In this document: in pieces, positions 37,206 through 48,544 of the stretch
Layout of the letters: the number at the start of each line of letters is the position of its first letter
How positions within the stretch are numbered: the stretch's first letter is position 1
Assembly (NCBI GenBank): GCA_944474755.1
Contig: OX104123.1
Location: forward strand, 21,347,083 to 21,411,082
DNA length: 64,000 bases
Origin: Limnoperna fortunei
Taxonomy: Eukaryota > Mollusca > Bivalvia > Mytilida > Modiolidae
Direction of reading: 5' to 3'
Translations under genes and position numbers: made by a program
Notes under the pieces: generated by a model
Told to the model about the DNA's origin: nothing
Seen by the model: only the letters and a program-made list of their open reading frames with translations
Databases searched by the model: none

Positions 37206-37609
37206 AATTATATAATAGAATTGGTCTAATTAATAAATCAACAATTTTGCTGAGGAGGTTTACAGTTAGAGACTGAAAATTAGAGAAGCTACTCTTAAGA
37301 GCAAAAAGTGCCTTAAATCCCTTTTTTGTCAATTCCTGTATAGACCTTTTAAATTTTCCTTTAAAATTAATTATGTTACCTAAACATTGTATTCGCTAGT
37401 CTCCAATATATTTTGGTTTTTGAAGTAAAATGATTATTATATTTATTTTGAAATTCCATTTGCAAACAGAAGGGCAACAAAGAGGAGAATACAGAGATGG
37501 ATATAGGGGCGTTGGGAGGCCTGCGTCCATAACAAGTTTCTACAGATTCCTACTGATTACTTTTGTTTTTTAACATTGACAGTTATTTGCCAATCATTAC
37601 ACTTAGCTT

Positions 37610-38324
37610 CTAAATGTTTAATGTTTGGAGACCTTTGTGGGTACTAGATACCAACACTAGATCATCAGCAAAACTTAAACTAGATATAAAGGAATCTTCT
37701 AACTTCAGAGGATCGCAAGACTTGTCGAATATTTTATGTAAATCTTTTATATAGTAATTAAAGAGAGATGGACTTAGGTTGTCACCTTTTTTCACTCCCC
37801 TCTCAAGGTTAAAGAATTGGGAGTATTCATTATTAATTTGATAGCAGATTGGCACAAGTTATACATGTTGTCTATTGTTTCATCAAATTTACAACCAATG
37901 TTATTCTTTAGTAGTTTATACATTAAGCCTTTATGCCACAGAGAATCAAAGGCTTTTTTTAAGGTCTACAAAACAAGAATATACTTTTTGTTTTCCCTTA
38001 TTTAGGTATTTAGTAATCAAAGACTTCAGTATAAAAAATACTGTATGTTGTTTTATGAAAGGGTCTGAAACCAAACTGTTGGTTTGTATAGATTTGTTCA
38101 TAGAAGCTATTAAGTCTTTCATTTAACAATGCACTAAAAAGTTTAGTTATTGAGTTTTGGAGGGAAACTTCTCTATATTTATTTAAGTCTGAGTGATCTC
38201 CAGATCTGAAGATAATTATAATATAAGATTTACTCCATTCTTCAGGGTATTCTCCTGAGTCCAAGATTAGATTGAACAGTTTAACAACAGATTTACTAGT
38301 TAATATTGTATTTAATGATCTCAT
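37610..38324 (-). pseudogene. LINE-B reverse transcriptase remnant
   Basis: Minus-strand fragments give LNTILTSKSVVKLFNLILDS, GEYPEEWSKSYIIIIFRSGD and LNKYREVSLQNSITKLFSAL (fingers and palm start), then QFGFRP. After a frame break come ERGVKKGDNLSPSLFNYYIK and SSLSFADDLVLVSSTHKGL. The FADD catalytic motif is intact here, but two frameshifts separate it from the fingers, so no complete protein is possible. Confidence 0.75.
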
Positions 38325-38602
38325 TAAGTATGAGGTCAGGACCAGTACATTTCTTCGACTTTAATTTTTGTACACAAGTCTTTAGTTCCTTAATCGAGAA
38401 AAGTCAATCCGTAACTTCTTTTTCAGTTAAAAATTGTTTATATAATTTAATATCATCATTTACTTGTTTACTAAAATTTCCATTATCTATATCTGGTTTT
38501 CCTTGTTTTCTTATATGTTGTTCAACTTCATATATATTAGTATCTTTATCAATATTCTTGTTTTTATATTCAGTATCATGACTTTTCAGTTCAGTAAGAT
38601 AC

Positions 38603-39007
38603 ATCCAGTACTGTTTGGGATCTGTTTATACTTCCAGTACGGTTTGGGATCTGTTTATACTTCCAGTACTGTTTGGGATCAGTTTATACTTCCAGTACCG
38701 TTTGGGATCTGTTTATACTTCCAGTACTGTTTGGGATCTGTTTATACTTCCAGTACTGTTTGGGATCTGTTTATACTTCTAGTACTGTTTGGGATCTGTA
38801 TATACTTCCAGTACTGTTTGGGATCTGTTTATACTTCCAGCACTGTTTGGGATCTGTTTATACTTCCAGTACTGTTTGGGATCTGTTTATACTTCTAGTA
38901 CTGTTTGGGATCTGTTTATACTTTCAGTACTGTTTGGGATCTGTTTATACTTCCAGTACTGTTTGGGATCTGTTTATACTTCCAGTACTGTTTGAGATCT
39001 GTTTCTT
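38603..39007. repeat. 29-bp minisatellite inside LINE-B
   Basis: Fourteen near-identical copies of a 29-bp unit CCAGTACTGTTTGGGATCTG plus TTTATACTT. CAGTACTG is an 8-bp palindrome. The array sits between the endonuclease and RT parts of LINE-B. The plus-strand peptide (YTSSTVWDLFILPVLFGICL type) is a repeat artefact. Confidence 0.95.
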
Positions 39008-39499
39008 TCCAATTTAACAATTTATCAAACAGGTCTTTTTTATAGAGATACGTTTTTCTTTTAATTAATTTTCATAAGTCTTTATAGTGTCTATAATATG
39101 CATTTTTTAATGTTGCATTGTATGGGTCTTCTTTCATTTTATGCCCAAATTGAATTACTGAATGTTTTAGATCTTTAACGTTTTGGTCTACCCAAGGTTT
39201 CCTTTTCTTTTTCTTATATTTATTAAATCTTCTTATTTTGCAACATTTTGGGCCGATTTTTCAACAATTTCAGTTAATCTGTCTGTTGCCTTATCTAGTT
39301 CTCCTTGGGTATTTTCAAATTTCGCATTTTCAAATGACACAACATCATTAACTGTCTCTATGTCTGCCATAGCATTCAGTAATTTTATTTTTGACAAACT
39401 TTCTCATTTATAAGAACTTTCAAGTGTTATATGGTTGGATTTGGCACTTCAAATGCACTGAAATTTGAGAGTGATCAGATAGGTGTGAATAACTTGATA

Positions 39500-40257
39500 T
39501 TTGAAAAAATTTTACAGACTTTGTAAGGTCCACATTGGTCAATGCATATTCTACTGTACTTGCTCCGTTTTATTTCGTACAAGTAAAATTTCCAAATAAT
39601 GCACCCACAAATTTACCATTTAAAATCCGAAAGCTGGGAGGCAATACAGATATCTATCAAATTTTGACCTTGTGCATTTTAAATATTTTATCTATAGAGT
39701 TTCTTTTTATATTAAAATCTTTATTGTAATTATCTAGTAAAACATTCTAAATTGCAATATCAGGATCAGTTTCATTTTCTATAAAATCTGTTGCATTGGA
39801 AATTCTAGCATTTAATTCTCCAATTATCAAGATATTACCTTTTCCAGAAACCTTTTATATTTCAGTCTCAAGTTTTGAAAAATCTTCATCATAATAAGGG
39901 GAGCAAACTGCGGTATATAACATGCACAAATTATTAAATCATTTGAAAACGCAAAAAATTCTTTATCTAGCTTGATCCATAATCTATTTTCAGATTCTGC
40001 AATGTCTATAACAGAGATTCCTTTGTGTAACTTTGACTTATAGAGTATTATTATTCCCCCCGCTAATTCTTCTTAATAGTTTTTTTTTCTTCATAAGAAA
40101 ATTCAGAAAAATTGAATTTGGCATCAGAGCCTTTCCAAGTCTCTAATAAAATATTAATATCAAACTTAATTTGTGACATAAAAAAGTCATCTTCATGTTT
40201 GTCTCCCAGCCCCTGTATGTTCCAGGATGATATAGTTAAGTTATCTATGGTTTTCAT
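39500..40257 (-). pseudogene. LINE-B endonuclease remnant
   Basis: The start MKTIDNLTISSWNIQGLGDK is the usual beginning of an APE-type endonuclease (S-W-N-I-x-G). Further down the minus strand in other frames I read SENRLWIKLDKEFF, CACYIP, YYDEDFSKLETEI and GNILIIGELNARIS, where a Glu stands in place of the usual Asp of GDFNAR. SSYSHLSDHSQISVHL then matches the final S-D-H motif. Several stops break the frame. Confidence 0.7.
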
Positions 40258-41107
40258 TTTGAATTTCTATTTAGATTTAAGTTAAACACACATTGGATTT
40301 CGGTGCCAAAAATCACAAATTTATCTTCGGATATGATATTCATTAGTGTAGAATTAATTTTTAGTGCAAAGTTAATAAAAACATAATATTTGTCCACAGA
40401 ACTTACAACTTGGTATTTACATAGTATATCTATGTGTACTTATTATAATTCGTTTGGAAAAAACATTGATACGACTATTTTAACTATTCTCAATGGCAAT
40501 GACATTTTTGGATCCTGATTAAATTAAAACAACTATTTGACATGTATGTAACTTAAATACATCATTTCAATAATTTCAATTCTGAATATAAAAAAAATAT
40601 AATAGGTAATTTTCCTTACATCATTGCATTAAAGGCGAACAACATGTATCCCTTCTTGTGTTATCGCTAATTGGTATTAACATTAACCTAATCATTATAA
40701 TAAAGAGGGAGTAATGTCTGAAAAAATTCTGTAACTGTAGCTTTAAATCTTTATCGAGTATGCCTGCATAATCTGCAAAATTGTTTTCTCTTCTGTCATT
40801 TCTGTACTGTTTGTGTGGCTGTCTATAGGATGGTGAGCCATATGTAGATCAGTTGTAATTTTGTCCTTTGTTTTCTTGCTCGGCCTCGGGAGATTTAACA
40901 CCAATGAGTGGGTTAATAACTGATTTCACATTTCGCACATTGTCCAATGCCTGTCTTACGATTGAGATGAATTCCATCGTAGAAGTGAATTTTCGAGATA
41001 TTTTGATGAGAAACTATTTGGATATTCATTTCTTCACATAAACTATGTAGCATATTGTTTGCTTCAATGCGTTTGGCTTCATAGATTTTGATTTCATAGT
41101 AATTGTT

Positions 41108-41874
41108 CTAATATCTTGGGAGCATTTCACACACTACTTTTTTGTCATGTAGGGTTGTTACTCGTGCTTTTCTAAATCGGTACATAAATTTTGGATCTAT
41201 TTCTTTCTCTAGAGATGTTCCAACCAAGCATAATTCAAGTCCATAGTTATTATTAGTAGAACGGTACGTAATGTCGAGATTGCTGTTTCCGTTTCTTTTC
41301 ATATCAAGTTTGGGTTCTACGTCATTTTCTGTTTGCTCCTGTACTAATGGCTTATCATCATGTGTCTTGGGTCGGATGGCTTGCCTTATGTCTTTTTTTC
41401 TGGTTGAAATTCTTGTGCATGTGTAACTTTTGAGTCTATTTCTCTAACCTCTTTATCAAACTTTTCAATTATACTTCTGTTTTGGTCAAGCATGCTTATA
41501 ATTTTTTCATTTCTTTCTTTTTCTTGGGATGATTTTTTCGAAATATCTTTGTCGGTTTTGTCCATTTCACCTTGTACAGTCTGTATGTTTTTATTGTGTT
41601 GGTTGACATCTTTCTTTAACTCTTCAACTGCTTTCGTGAGCATGTCAATTCTTTGATTATACTCAAGGCAATCTATTATTTTTTCTAGTTTGTGTATAGC
41701 TTCTATTATGGTAGATGTATCACTTGCATTGCTACATGTAGTTTCTTGTTTTCTAGGAGGGGGTTCTGTATTCAGAGTATCAGTTAACTTGAGGGGAAAT
41801 GTTTCACTCAGGTCTTGGTAAGATTCATTGAGAATAGATTTCCCATAATTTTCATCGCCATCATCATTACTCAT
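41108..41874 (-). pseudogene. LINE-B ORF1-like coiled-coil protein
   Basis: An open frame from 41874 to 41386 (162 residues) starts MSNDDGDENYGKSILNESYQ. Its second half is rich in heptads (IEAIHKLEKIIDCLEY, VEELKKDVNQHNKNI, EKERNEKIISMLDQNRSII) and is predicted coiled coil. The next fragment, 41302-41108, reads LDITYRSTNNNYGLELCLVG and RKARVTTLHDKKVVCEML. This is the position and look of a LINE ORF1 chaperone, but no RNA-binding motif is recognisable. An upstream frame (42199-41978) may be its lost N-terminus. Confidence 0.5.
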
Positions 41875-42229
41875 AGGTAAATCTGGTTTTCGTAGTATTA
41901 ATACGAGTTAATCAATCTGGGACTTTGGGTTGTCTTTCTTTAAACACAAGTCAAGAGTTTTTCTGATTTTATCAAATTCATCGTGAATCTAATTTTGAAA
42001 AAAATGTTCCTTGAACTAAACAACGGAGTGTTGAGTAAAATAATGTTATGGTCAGCACTTTCTTTTCTTTGTAGTTTGTTTGCACTATAGATTTTGATAG
42101 CAACTGTGAAGGCGTCTTTTCTGTAAAGGGTCTTGTTTGGTCATTAAGTTCGATAGGGTTTGATTTCTGATCAAAATCTGACCAGTTAACATTTGCCATT
42201 TTATCTTGTCCTAGCTCTTGAATATATCT

Positions 42230-43070
42230 TAAAAACAGGGCTCTTCTCCAGTATTGGATTTACTTTTGACTCAAATCGAAAGTGATTTGTTTAACATCAC
42301 GTGTGTTGTTAATATCCCTTGTACATGGTGACTTTGGACTCAAATCGAAAGTGATTTGGTTAAAAATGGGAATCAAGTATTATTAATTAAACATACATAT
42401 ATAAGTATTAAAATTTTGTTTATATTACTTAGACTGTAATGAGGATAAAGAGCTGGCGCGTACGTAGCTCCCTTCATTTTATCATACACACAAAAAAAAA
42501 ACAAACAAAAAAAAAAAAAAAAAAACAAAAAAAAAACAAAAAAAACAAAACGAAAAACAGTAATACAAAAATATAAAACAACATATCAGTCTTTATAGCT
42601 CTATTATAGCTATATATACGAATTATTCGAATTATTCCACCGCTTCATGTAATGAATTCTGTATGAATAACTTGTAGCCTGATTTTAAATGAATTTAAAG
42701 GGGTATTAAAACGAGATATTTTTGTTGAAATGGTATCATTCTGACTATATTAAATTGTCATATTTTCATAGCTTCCTGGGGGTGAGGAGGCGGGAGGCTC
42801 TCCACGTGAACCCCAGATCCCTGTCGAGGAGGTTAAAGTTTTGCTTGGACATTAATTTATTTTTGGCCCCGAAGAGCGATGATATCAAAAATCACCCTAT
42901 CAAAATGAAACAAACCGTCGCATTTCAAAACTCTGAATATCTGAAGGAAATAATTGTCGATTTCAAAATATACCATTTTTTATCTACAAAAAATGAGCAT
43001 GTCTGACCATACGCGGTAAGCAGTTTTCATTTATAACGCTAAAAAAACCCTCACCAAAACATTGACTTGT
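42230..43070. other. non-coding spacer with A-rich tract
   Basis: This holds two copies of GGACTCAAATCGAAAGTGAT-like sequence (about 42268 and 42333) and an A-rich tract (42483-42560). No gene is supported. The peptide frame at 42722-43006 is unrecognised. Confidence 0.5.
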
Positions 43071-43834
43071 AGTATAAGACTGGGAATGTCATTTCACGTC
43101 AAATATCGTTACACATGTTTTCGTATATCAATAAATATACAATATCATGGAGTCCAGTTTTATTAGTGGAGGAAGCCGGAGTACCCGGAGAAAACCCCCG
43201 ACCTGCGGTAGGAAAACTGGAAATCCTTGTCAATTAAGATTAGAGTCGAGTACACCCTGACTGCAGTGAGAATCGAAGACGCAATCTCAGTGTTGACAGA
43301 CCACGTGATTAATAGTAGACCAACTACCTTAACCACTCGGCCACCGAGGCCCACAAGGAGTTTTAGAAAACCAGGATAAAAAATCCTCTAAAAATCCATA
43401 TTTAAATTCTTGGAAACTAGAAACTGTTTAGTTGCACACTTTTCTTGTACAACGGGGATTTATGCTATTTTGTTTAGAAAGTGGAGATTTATTTGGAAAC
43501 TTCTGGTTGCCTAAAAATCTTTACACTTCATAATGTAGCGGACAATTTATTTTTAGAATGCGCGCTACCCTTATCATCTCGTTATTAAATATGGAAATGT
43601 TATTGTGAATAATTTTTTTCTACTGGACTTTCGTAATAAATAGGTACAATATGTTATTATATAAAATGCAATCAGGGATGTGACTTTTATTATTACACAT
43701 ACAAGTACATATTATACTAATACATACACATCGTGAGTCATTCTGCAAAGCTTTGTTTGTCCTTAACCTTTTATAAGACTGGGAGTTTAATAACGTCATT
43801 GTCAGGTCGTCGCTAACATTCCCAGTCTTGTACT
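43071..43834. mobile_element. TIR-flanked block with an internal SINE
   Basis: AGTATAAGACTGGGAATGT at 43071-43089 is matched in inverted orientation at 43816-43834 with one mismatch in 19 bp. The 764-bp interval contains a SINE (43145-43352) and no transposase. No target duplication is obvious, so its identity as a DNA transposon is tentative. Confidence 0.45.
43145..43352 (-). mobile_element. tRNA-headed SINE, copy 1
   Basis: On the minus strand the element starts GGGCCTCGGTGGCCGAGTGG followed by TTAAGG (A box) and TTCGATTCTCAC (B box), a tRNA-Leu/Ser-like head. Then comes a conserved body with GGTTTTCTCCGGGTACTCCG plus GCTTCCTCC, ending ACTGGACTCCATGATAT. It is about 85 percent like the copy at 45718-45984. 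The B box is one base from the consensus GGTTCGANTCC. Confidence 0.75.
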
Positions 43835-44988
43835 ACTAACTCGCCCCTTATATATTATCTTGCGGCTTCTAAAAATGTCTAAAAATGGAGGAGGGTTTGG
43901 TGTAAGAATTTTTCACCGTCTACTTTATATCAAAGTAAATAGATAGTATTAATAACAGTATTCTAAGTACATGTGTACCATGTGATTAAAACAAGGCGAA
44001 TCTGTTTATGAAAGAATGTGTATTTAGAGAATGTATTACTGTTGTTACTATCAAAGACTGGTAGATATAAAAAAAAATCCAATGGACCGAATGATAGAAA
44101 ACAATGTTATGAGTTTTTCCTTGACATTTAAACCTTTGTTGGTTCTCATTGGTGGATTTTGTTTACATTTAAACTGACCAGTTTCACCTGTCCAGGTAAA
44201 ATTGAATTATCATTTGTTATCAAGTTATCAGCATAACAATGGTAGGATTTTACAATGAGACAATTTGAACAAAATGTAAACATCTTTTAACATGTATATA
44301 AATATAAACAGATATCATTTGGCTCTATACGACGTGAGAGAGATACTTTATCTTTCAAGCCTGTGTTTTAATAGAATGTATTATTTTGTATAACACAGTT
44401 GGGGCTAACACCTGTCAATTTATTTTGAGTAATATTTATATAGCTGAATTACAGCTATTTAAATGGAAAAATATTTGTAAAGTTGAAAAATTCTGTGAAT
44501 CGATAATTACTTGTTGAACAAACTTGAGAAATAACCAACATCATATGCAAGAAATATGTGGACAGTTTAACTGAAGCAGACTAAATAAGCTAATATTGTT
44601 GTACACATTAATGCAAGATAACTGTAGTTAAAACTTATATTTCACTACATGTGCTTGATTTTGATAGATTTTGTTAAAAAGGGCCTTAATCGTGTGCGGG
44701 GGGGGGGGGGGGGGGGAGGTGCCGAAGGAAGATATGGTTACACTAGGATATGCAGCAGGTTATCAAAATTACAAAGGTAACATGGATTTAGAAAAAGGTT
44801 AGACATGTAGAAATAATTATTTATATACACAGATGTTATTCACAGCTATAGGATCATCACATTGCCGTCATTGCCGTACCATACATATACCTGTAGAGAT
44901 TTGTTTTCTTCTTCACAATCATTGACTTCCAAATTTCCGTTATTTTTCGGCTGATTTCAGATGTCATGGCGTAGGTGTAACAGTGTCG
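43835..44988. other. non-coding, AT-rich
   Basis: No gene or clear element is visible. There is a 19-nt G run at 44698-44716, a hypermutable mononucleotide tract. The rest is unique AT-rich sequence. Confidence 0.5.
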
Positions 44989-44999
44989 TTTTTCCGCCA

Positions 45000-45132
45000 G
45001 TGTATTACTTCCTTACACTAGTGTATTATTTCCTGTGGTTAAATTACACTAGTGTAAAATCTCCAATGGAAGTTTTGCACTAGTGTAATTTAACCTCAGG
45101 AAATAATACACTAGTGCAAGGAAGAAATACAC
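45000..45132. repeat. 60-bp-arm foldback with CACTAGTG motifs
   Basis: The arms 45000-45059 and 45073-45132 are inverted copies with about five mismatches in 60 bp around a 13-nt loop. Each arm carries two copies of the palindrome CACTAGTG or a close form (ACACTAGTGT). Less exact pairing (TTCCGCCA against CGCCGGAA) extends outward to about 44989 and 45142. It is a foldback/MITE-like element without coding capacity. Confidence 0.85.
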
Positions 45133-45399
45133 GCCGGAATAAAAGTACGCTTACACGGGCACGAGTTTCTCTTTTGCATGTTTATTGATCGAAGTCGGAT
45201 AATGTCTATTGTTTCCATCTTTGTCAGAACTATAATTCAAACATATTTTATTGTCAAAATAACCAATAAGATCGAACACAAGTTATTACAACTTATGAAG
45301 TTTTCTCCGTTCAATAATCTTACAAGCTATTACACAAGATGCCAGCAAGGAAATTACTATACAATTTTAAATACACACTGAAAATAAATGACACATAAC

Positions 45400-46560
45400 A
45401 AATACATTTACTATACAAACAAACGGGGAGTCGAGCTGTGCAGAAAATCTTTTAGAATAGTGTACATGTCTAAAAATTACAGAGTTCACTTTGTCACTAA
45501 GGCTATCAGACCCAAATAGGACAATTTCAATAGAGGGATTAGTAATTCGCATCAACAGATATAAAAATTGATTTCTAATTTTATCGTAAAGTGGACATTC
45601 TAGAACATAATGTTTGGAATCTTCTAAGGTACAACCACAAGCACAGCTTGGGTCGTTGATTAGGTTTACTCTATACAAATCGGCCTTTAGGGAACTGCAA
45701 CATTCACCTAATCTAGTATATTTTGTTTGTTGTTTGAATGTTGTTTTAACGCCACTTTCAGCCATTTTTCAGCTATATCATGGAGTCCAGTTGTTATTGG
45801 GAGAGGAAGCCGGAGTACCCAGAGAAAACCCCAGACCTGCGGTAGGAAAACTAAATCCTTGTTAATTAAGATTAGAGTCGAGTACACCCTGCCTGCAGTG
45901 AGAATCGAACACGCAATCTCAGTGTTGACAGACCACGTGATCAATAGTAGACGAACTACCTCAACCCCTCGGCCACCGAGGCCCTGTAATTTATATTTCT
46001 TTTTCCTATGAGAAAATATGATGTGACAATATAGATATCTTTTTTCAGGGACGTTTTAAGGCTTATTAAAGTAGGTAATTCATTTTTAATGAAGGAAAAT
46101 AGTTCCATAATCTAACTGTTGAATAAAAATAAGATTTTGATGTCAAGTAAACACAATGGTGTTCTGTAATCTAGTCAAATTTTAATGTCCAACATTAGAG
46201 TAGTCATTAAAAATATCTCTTAAATATTCGGGAGAATTACCATTACGGATTTTATACATAAGATTTAGTTTTCTTACATTACGTCTATTCATTAAAGATG
46301 ACCAACCTGTCTCCAACATAAACGATTCATTAGTGGAAAAGCGACGAAGTCCTGTTACAATTCTAGCAGCTTCTAATTGTAGACGTTCAATTTTTTTCCC
46401 TGTCAGTGAATCCCATAATTCTCAAGCATATTCCAGTAGAGGAAGAATGTGCCTAGAGTAAATAATGTTGATTTTGTTTCTGCACAGACTAATATTTGTT
46501 TAGAAGCATTTTTACAATCTTTATCAAATATGAGTAGAACGTTTACATATTTGTGATAGA
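45400..46560 (-). mobile_element. LINE-C: 3' part of a decayed LINE, split by a SINE
   Basis: From 46560 down the minus strand reads LEYA-ELWDSLTGKKIERLQL, EAARIVTGLRRFSTNESFML and NRRNVRKLNLMYKIRNG, the post-RT region of a Jockey/CR1-like pol. Below the SINE it resumes as SSLKADLYRVNLINDPSCAC, GCTLEDSKHYVLECPLYDKI, with an intact C-x-C-G...E...H...EC-P-x-Y motif. It is the same type as LINE-A but a separate copy. There is no RT core in the window, so it is 5'-truncated. Confidence 0.7.
45718..45984 (-). mobile_element. tRNA-headed SINE, copy 2 (with tail), inserted in LINE-C
   Basis: The most complete copy. On the minus strand it has the A box TGGCCGAGGGG, the B box TTCGATTCTCAC, the conserved TACTCCGGCTTCCTC body, then ATGGCTGAAAGTGGCGTTAA and an A/C-rich tail with AACAACA repeats. 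It lies between the two LINE-C parts. The open frame 45765-45367 therefore begins in SINE tail (MAESGVKTTFKQQTKY) and continues into LINE-C, an accidental chimera. Confidence 0.75.
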
Positions 46561-46689
46561 GTTATTCATAAATGTTTATGATTTCCAACTAAGACAATAT
46601 TTCTTCATTGAATGTGAGGTTCAGGGGTTTATGATTTCTAAAAGAAAAAAACATATTCCGTTTTAAGGGTTAAAAACTATTTAAGGTAA

Positions 46690-47240
46690 CAACGCTACTC
46701 CACCAGAAAGAAATCTATTGTCATGTTTCTCTTCCGGCAGGTTGCCAGGATTAACACCGCTACACCACCAAAAGAACTATATTTTCATGTGTCACTCTCA
46801 GGAGTAACACCGCTATACCACCAGAGATAACTCTATTGTCATGTGTCACTTCCGGCAGGTTGCCAGGATTAACACCGCTACACCACCAAAGAGAACTCTA
46901 TTGTCATGTGTCACTTCCGGCAGGTTGCCAGGATTAACACCGCTACCCCACCAGAGATATCTCTATTTTCATGTGTTACTCCCAGGAGTAACACCGCTAC
47001 GCTACCAGATAGAACCCTTTTTTTCATGTGCCACTTCAGGCAGGTTGCCAGGATTAACACCGCTACCCCACCAGAGAGAACTCTATTTTCATATGTCACT
47101 CCCAGGAGTAACACCGCCACAGCATCAAAGAGAACTCTTTTTTATGTGTCAATCCCAGGAGTAACACCGTTGCACCACCAGAGAGAACTCTGTTGTCATG
47201 TGTCACTCCCAGGAATAACACCGCTACAACCTGAGTGAAT
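46690..47240. repeat. 54-64 bp minisatellite
   Basis: About nine copies of a unit TAACACCGCTACACCACCAG, AGAGAACTCTATTGTCATG, TGTCAC, followed by TCCCAGGAG or by TTCCGGCAGGTTGCCAGGAT. The alternation of the two tails gives unit lengths of about 54 and 64 bp. AGAG-AA-CTCT is a short hairpin. Confidence 0.9.
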
Positions 47241-47255
47241 TTACTCATCAGCTTT

Positions 47256-47372
47256 TAACAGATAACTTTTAGACATTTAACAGATAACTTTTAGACATTT
47301 AACAGATAGCTTTTAGAAATTTAACAGATAACTTTTAGACATTTAACAGATAACTTTTAGACATTAGCAGAT
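47256..47372. repeat. 22-bp short tandem repeat
   Basis: Five copies of TTTAACAGATAACTTTTAGA plus CA, one with AAAT variation, directly after the larger array. Confidence 0.9.
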
Positions 47373-47694
47373 ATTTCCGAAATAGTCACTAAGGCACTTG
47401 AGATATTTGTTCAGAACGTTAGGAAAAAATGATAGAAAAGGTTCACAAAAATCAAAATTTGCTTATTATTGCACTTTTGTTTGTTTTTGTTTTTGATTTT
47501 CAAATTATTCGTATTTCCCAAAGACATGTATCACTCGATTTTAATTTTACGATCTTCAGTGTAGTGTATTCATTTTGTGGCTTCAATACGTTTTGGATAT
47601 TGAGCAATGTTATATCAATGGGTTAGGTTGTTATGTATGTACATTATTTTGTCCGAATGAATGAACACTATAGTGACGGTGACATGATTTACTG

Positions 47695-48106
47695 TAGTCT
47701 CGATCACCCAGACGCATATATAATAGCGTCTGGGATCACCTTGTGGTAATTTCGCTACCAATAGGTGGAGACAACACAATGATTCTATTTTTAGGGCCCT
47801 ATTTTTAAACCAGGAAAACCATGCATACTTATAATATGACGTCACATTCAGATTCACTCTTGATTGTGCACAACAATAATATTTGTTTAATTAATTGATA
47901 AAGTTATATTTTATAAAAATATTCAAATGTAAACTTTGGCACAATTTGTTATACACTTCTTGATATGAACGGAAGTAATTTTTTAGATAATAAAAATATC
48001 ATCCAATCAAAAATTACGCCCAGTTTTGGGCGTAATGGTAACGAGTTCAATATAGAGATGAATCCAGACGCACAAATGTAATTAAGCGTCTGGATGATCG
48101 AGACTA
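47695..48106. mobile_element. 412-bp MITE with 9-bp target duplication
   Basis: The ends are inverted repeats: TAGTCTCGATCACCCAGACGC at the left; the right end differs by one base over 21. Both sides are flanked by GATTTACTG (47686-47694 and 48107-48115), a perfect 9-bp target duplication. Each end folds into its own stem (CCAGACGC...GCGTCTGG), and the interior has a 10-bp hairpin ATTACGCCCA-gttt-TGGGCGTAAT (48013-48036). There is no coding capacity. A 9-bp duplication is typical of Mutator-like elements, but the family is not proven. Confidence 0.85.
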
Positions 48107-48544
48107 GATTTACTGACAAAAGGAACAGTTGGGAAATTATCCAGACCTGATTAACCATGACTGTGAAGGGTTCTCGATATAGTACTGAAAATTGGAAAAT
48201 GGCCAAAAGAAATATTTTATTACATCCTTTTAGTATAGGCCTTTTCTTAATGATTTCATTTAAGTTTTCAGCACTGATTATAATAACTTAATTATATTGA
48301 TATAGAAGAATGATTACTAAATTGATATATGTTAAATTAAATCTGTCTAAACATGTGAACATTGTTTTAGTGTTTTGTTACGAGAAATTTTAGGCAATAA
48401 TCCGGATTTTCTTTACGAACCTTTAAATCTATTTTAAAACCAATCTGAAAGAAATGGTATGATAATACTGAGATTAATTCATTTACGGACGTTGTTAGAA
48501 CGTTGTCACTACTCATAAGCATCCTTCACAGTCACATACTTCCA
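48107..48544. other. unique AT-rich spacer
   Basis: Apart from the right-hand copy of the GATTTACTG target duplication at its left edge, I see no gene or repeat here. Confidence 0.5.

Larger units (their letters stand above)
35329..42200 (-). mobile_element. LINE-B: nearly full-length decayed non-LTR retrotransposon
   Basis: Read from 42200 down to 35329, the parts come in the expected order: ORF1-like coiled-coil protein, endonuclease, reverse transcriptase, thumb/C-terminal region and a final C-x-x-C...H...C motif. Many stops and frameshifts break them. The 7-kb length includes foreign inserts: a 29-bp minisatellite at 38603-39007 and a transposase fragment with AT-rich repeats at 35640-36300. 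The LINE clade cannot be settled by eye. Motifs differ from LINE-A (GVKKGDNLSPSLFNYYIKD instead of AGVPQGFVLG). Confidence 0.7.

Noticed and set aside
46690..47240. homology between the 54-64 bp array and the 40-bp array
   Set aside because: They share TACACCACCAG and TAAC, but the rest of the units differ completely; one 11-bp match is not enough.
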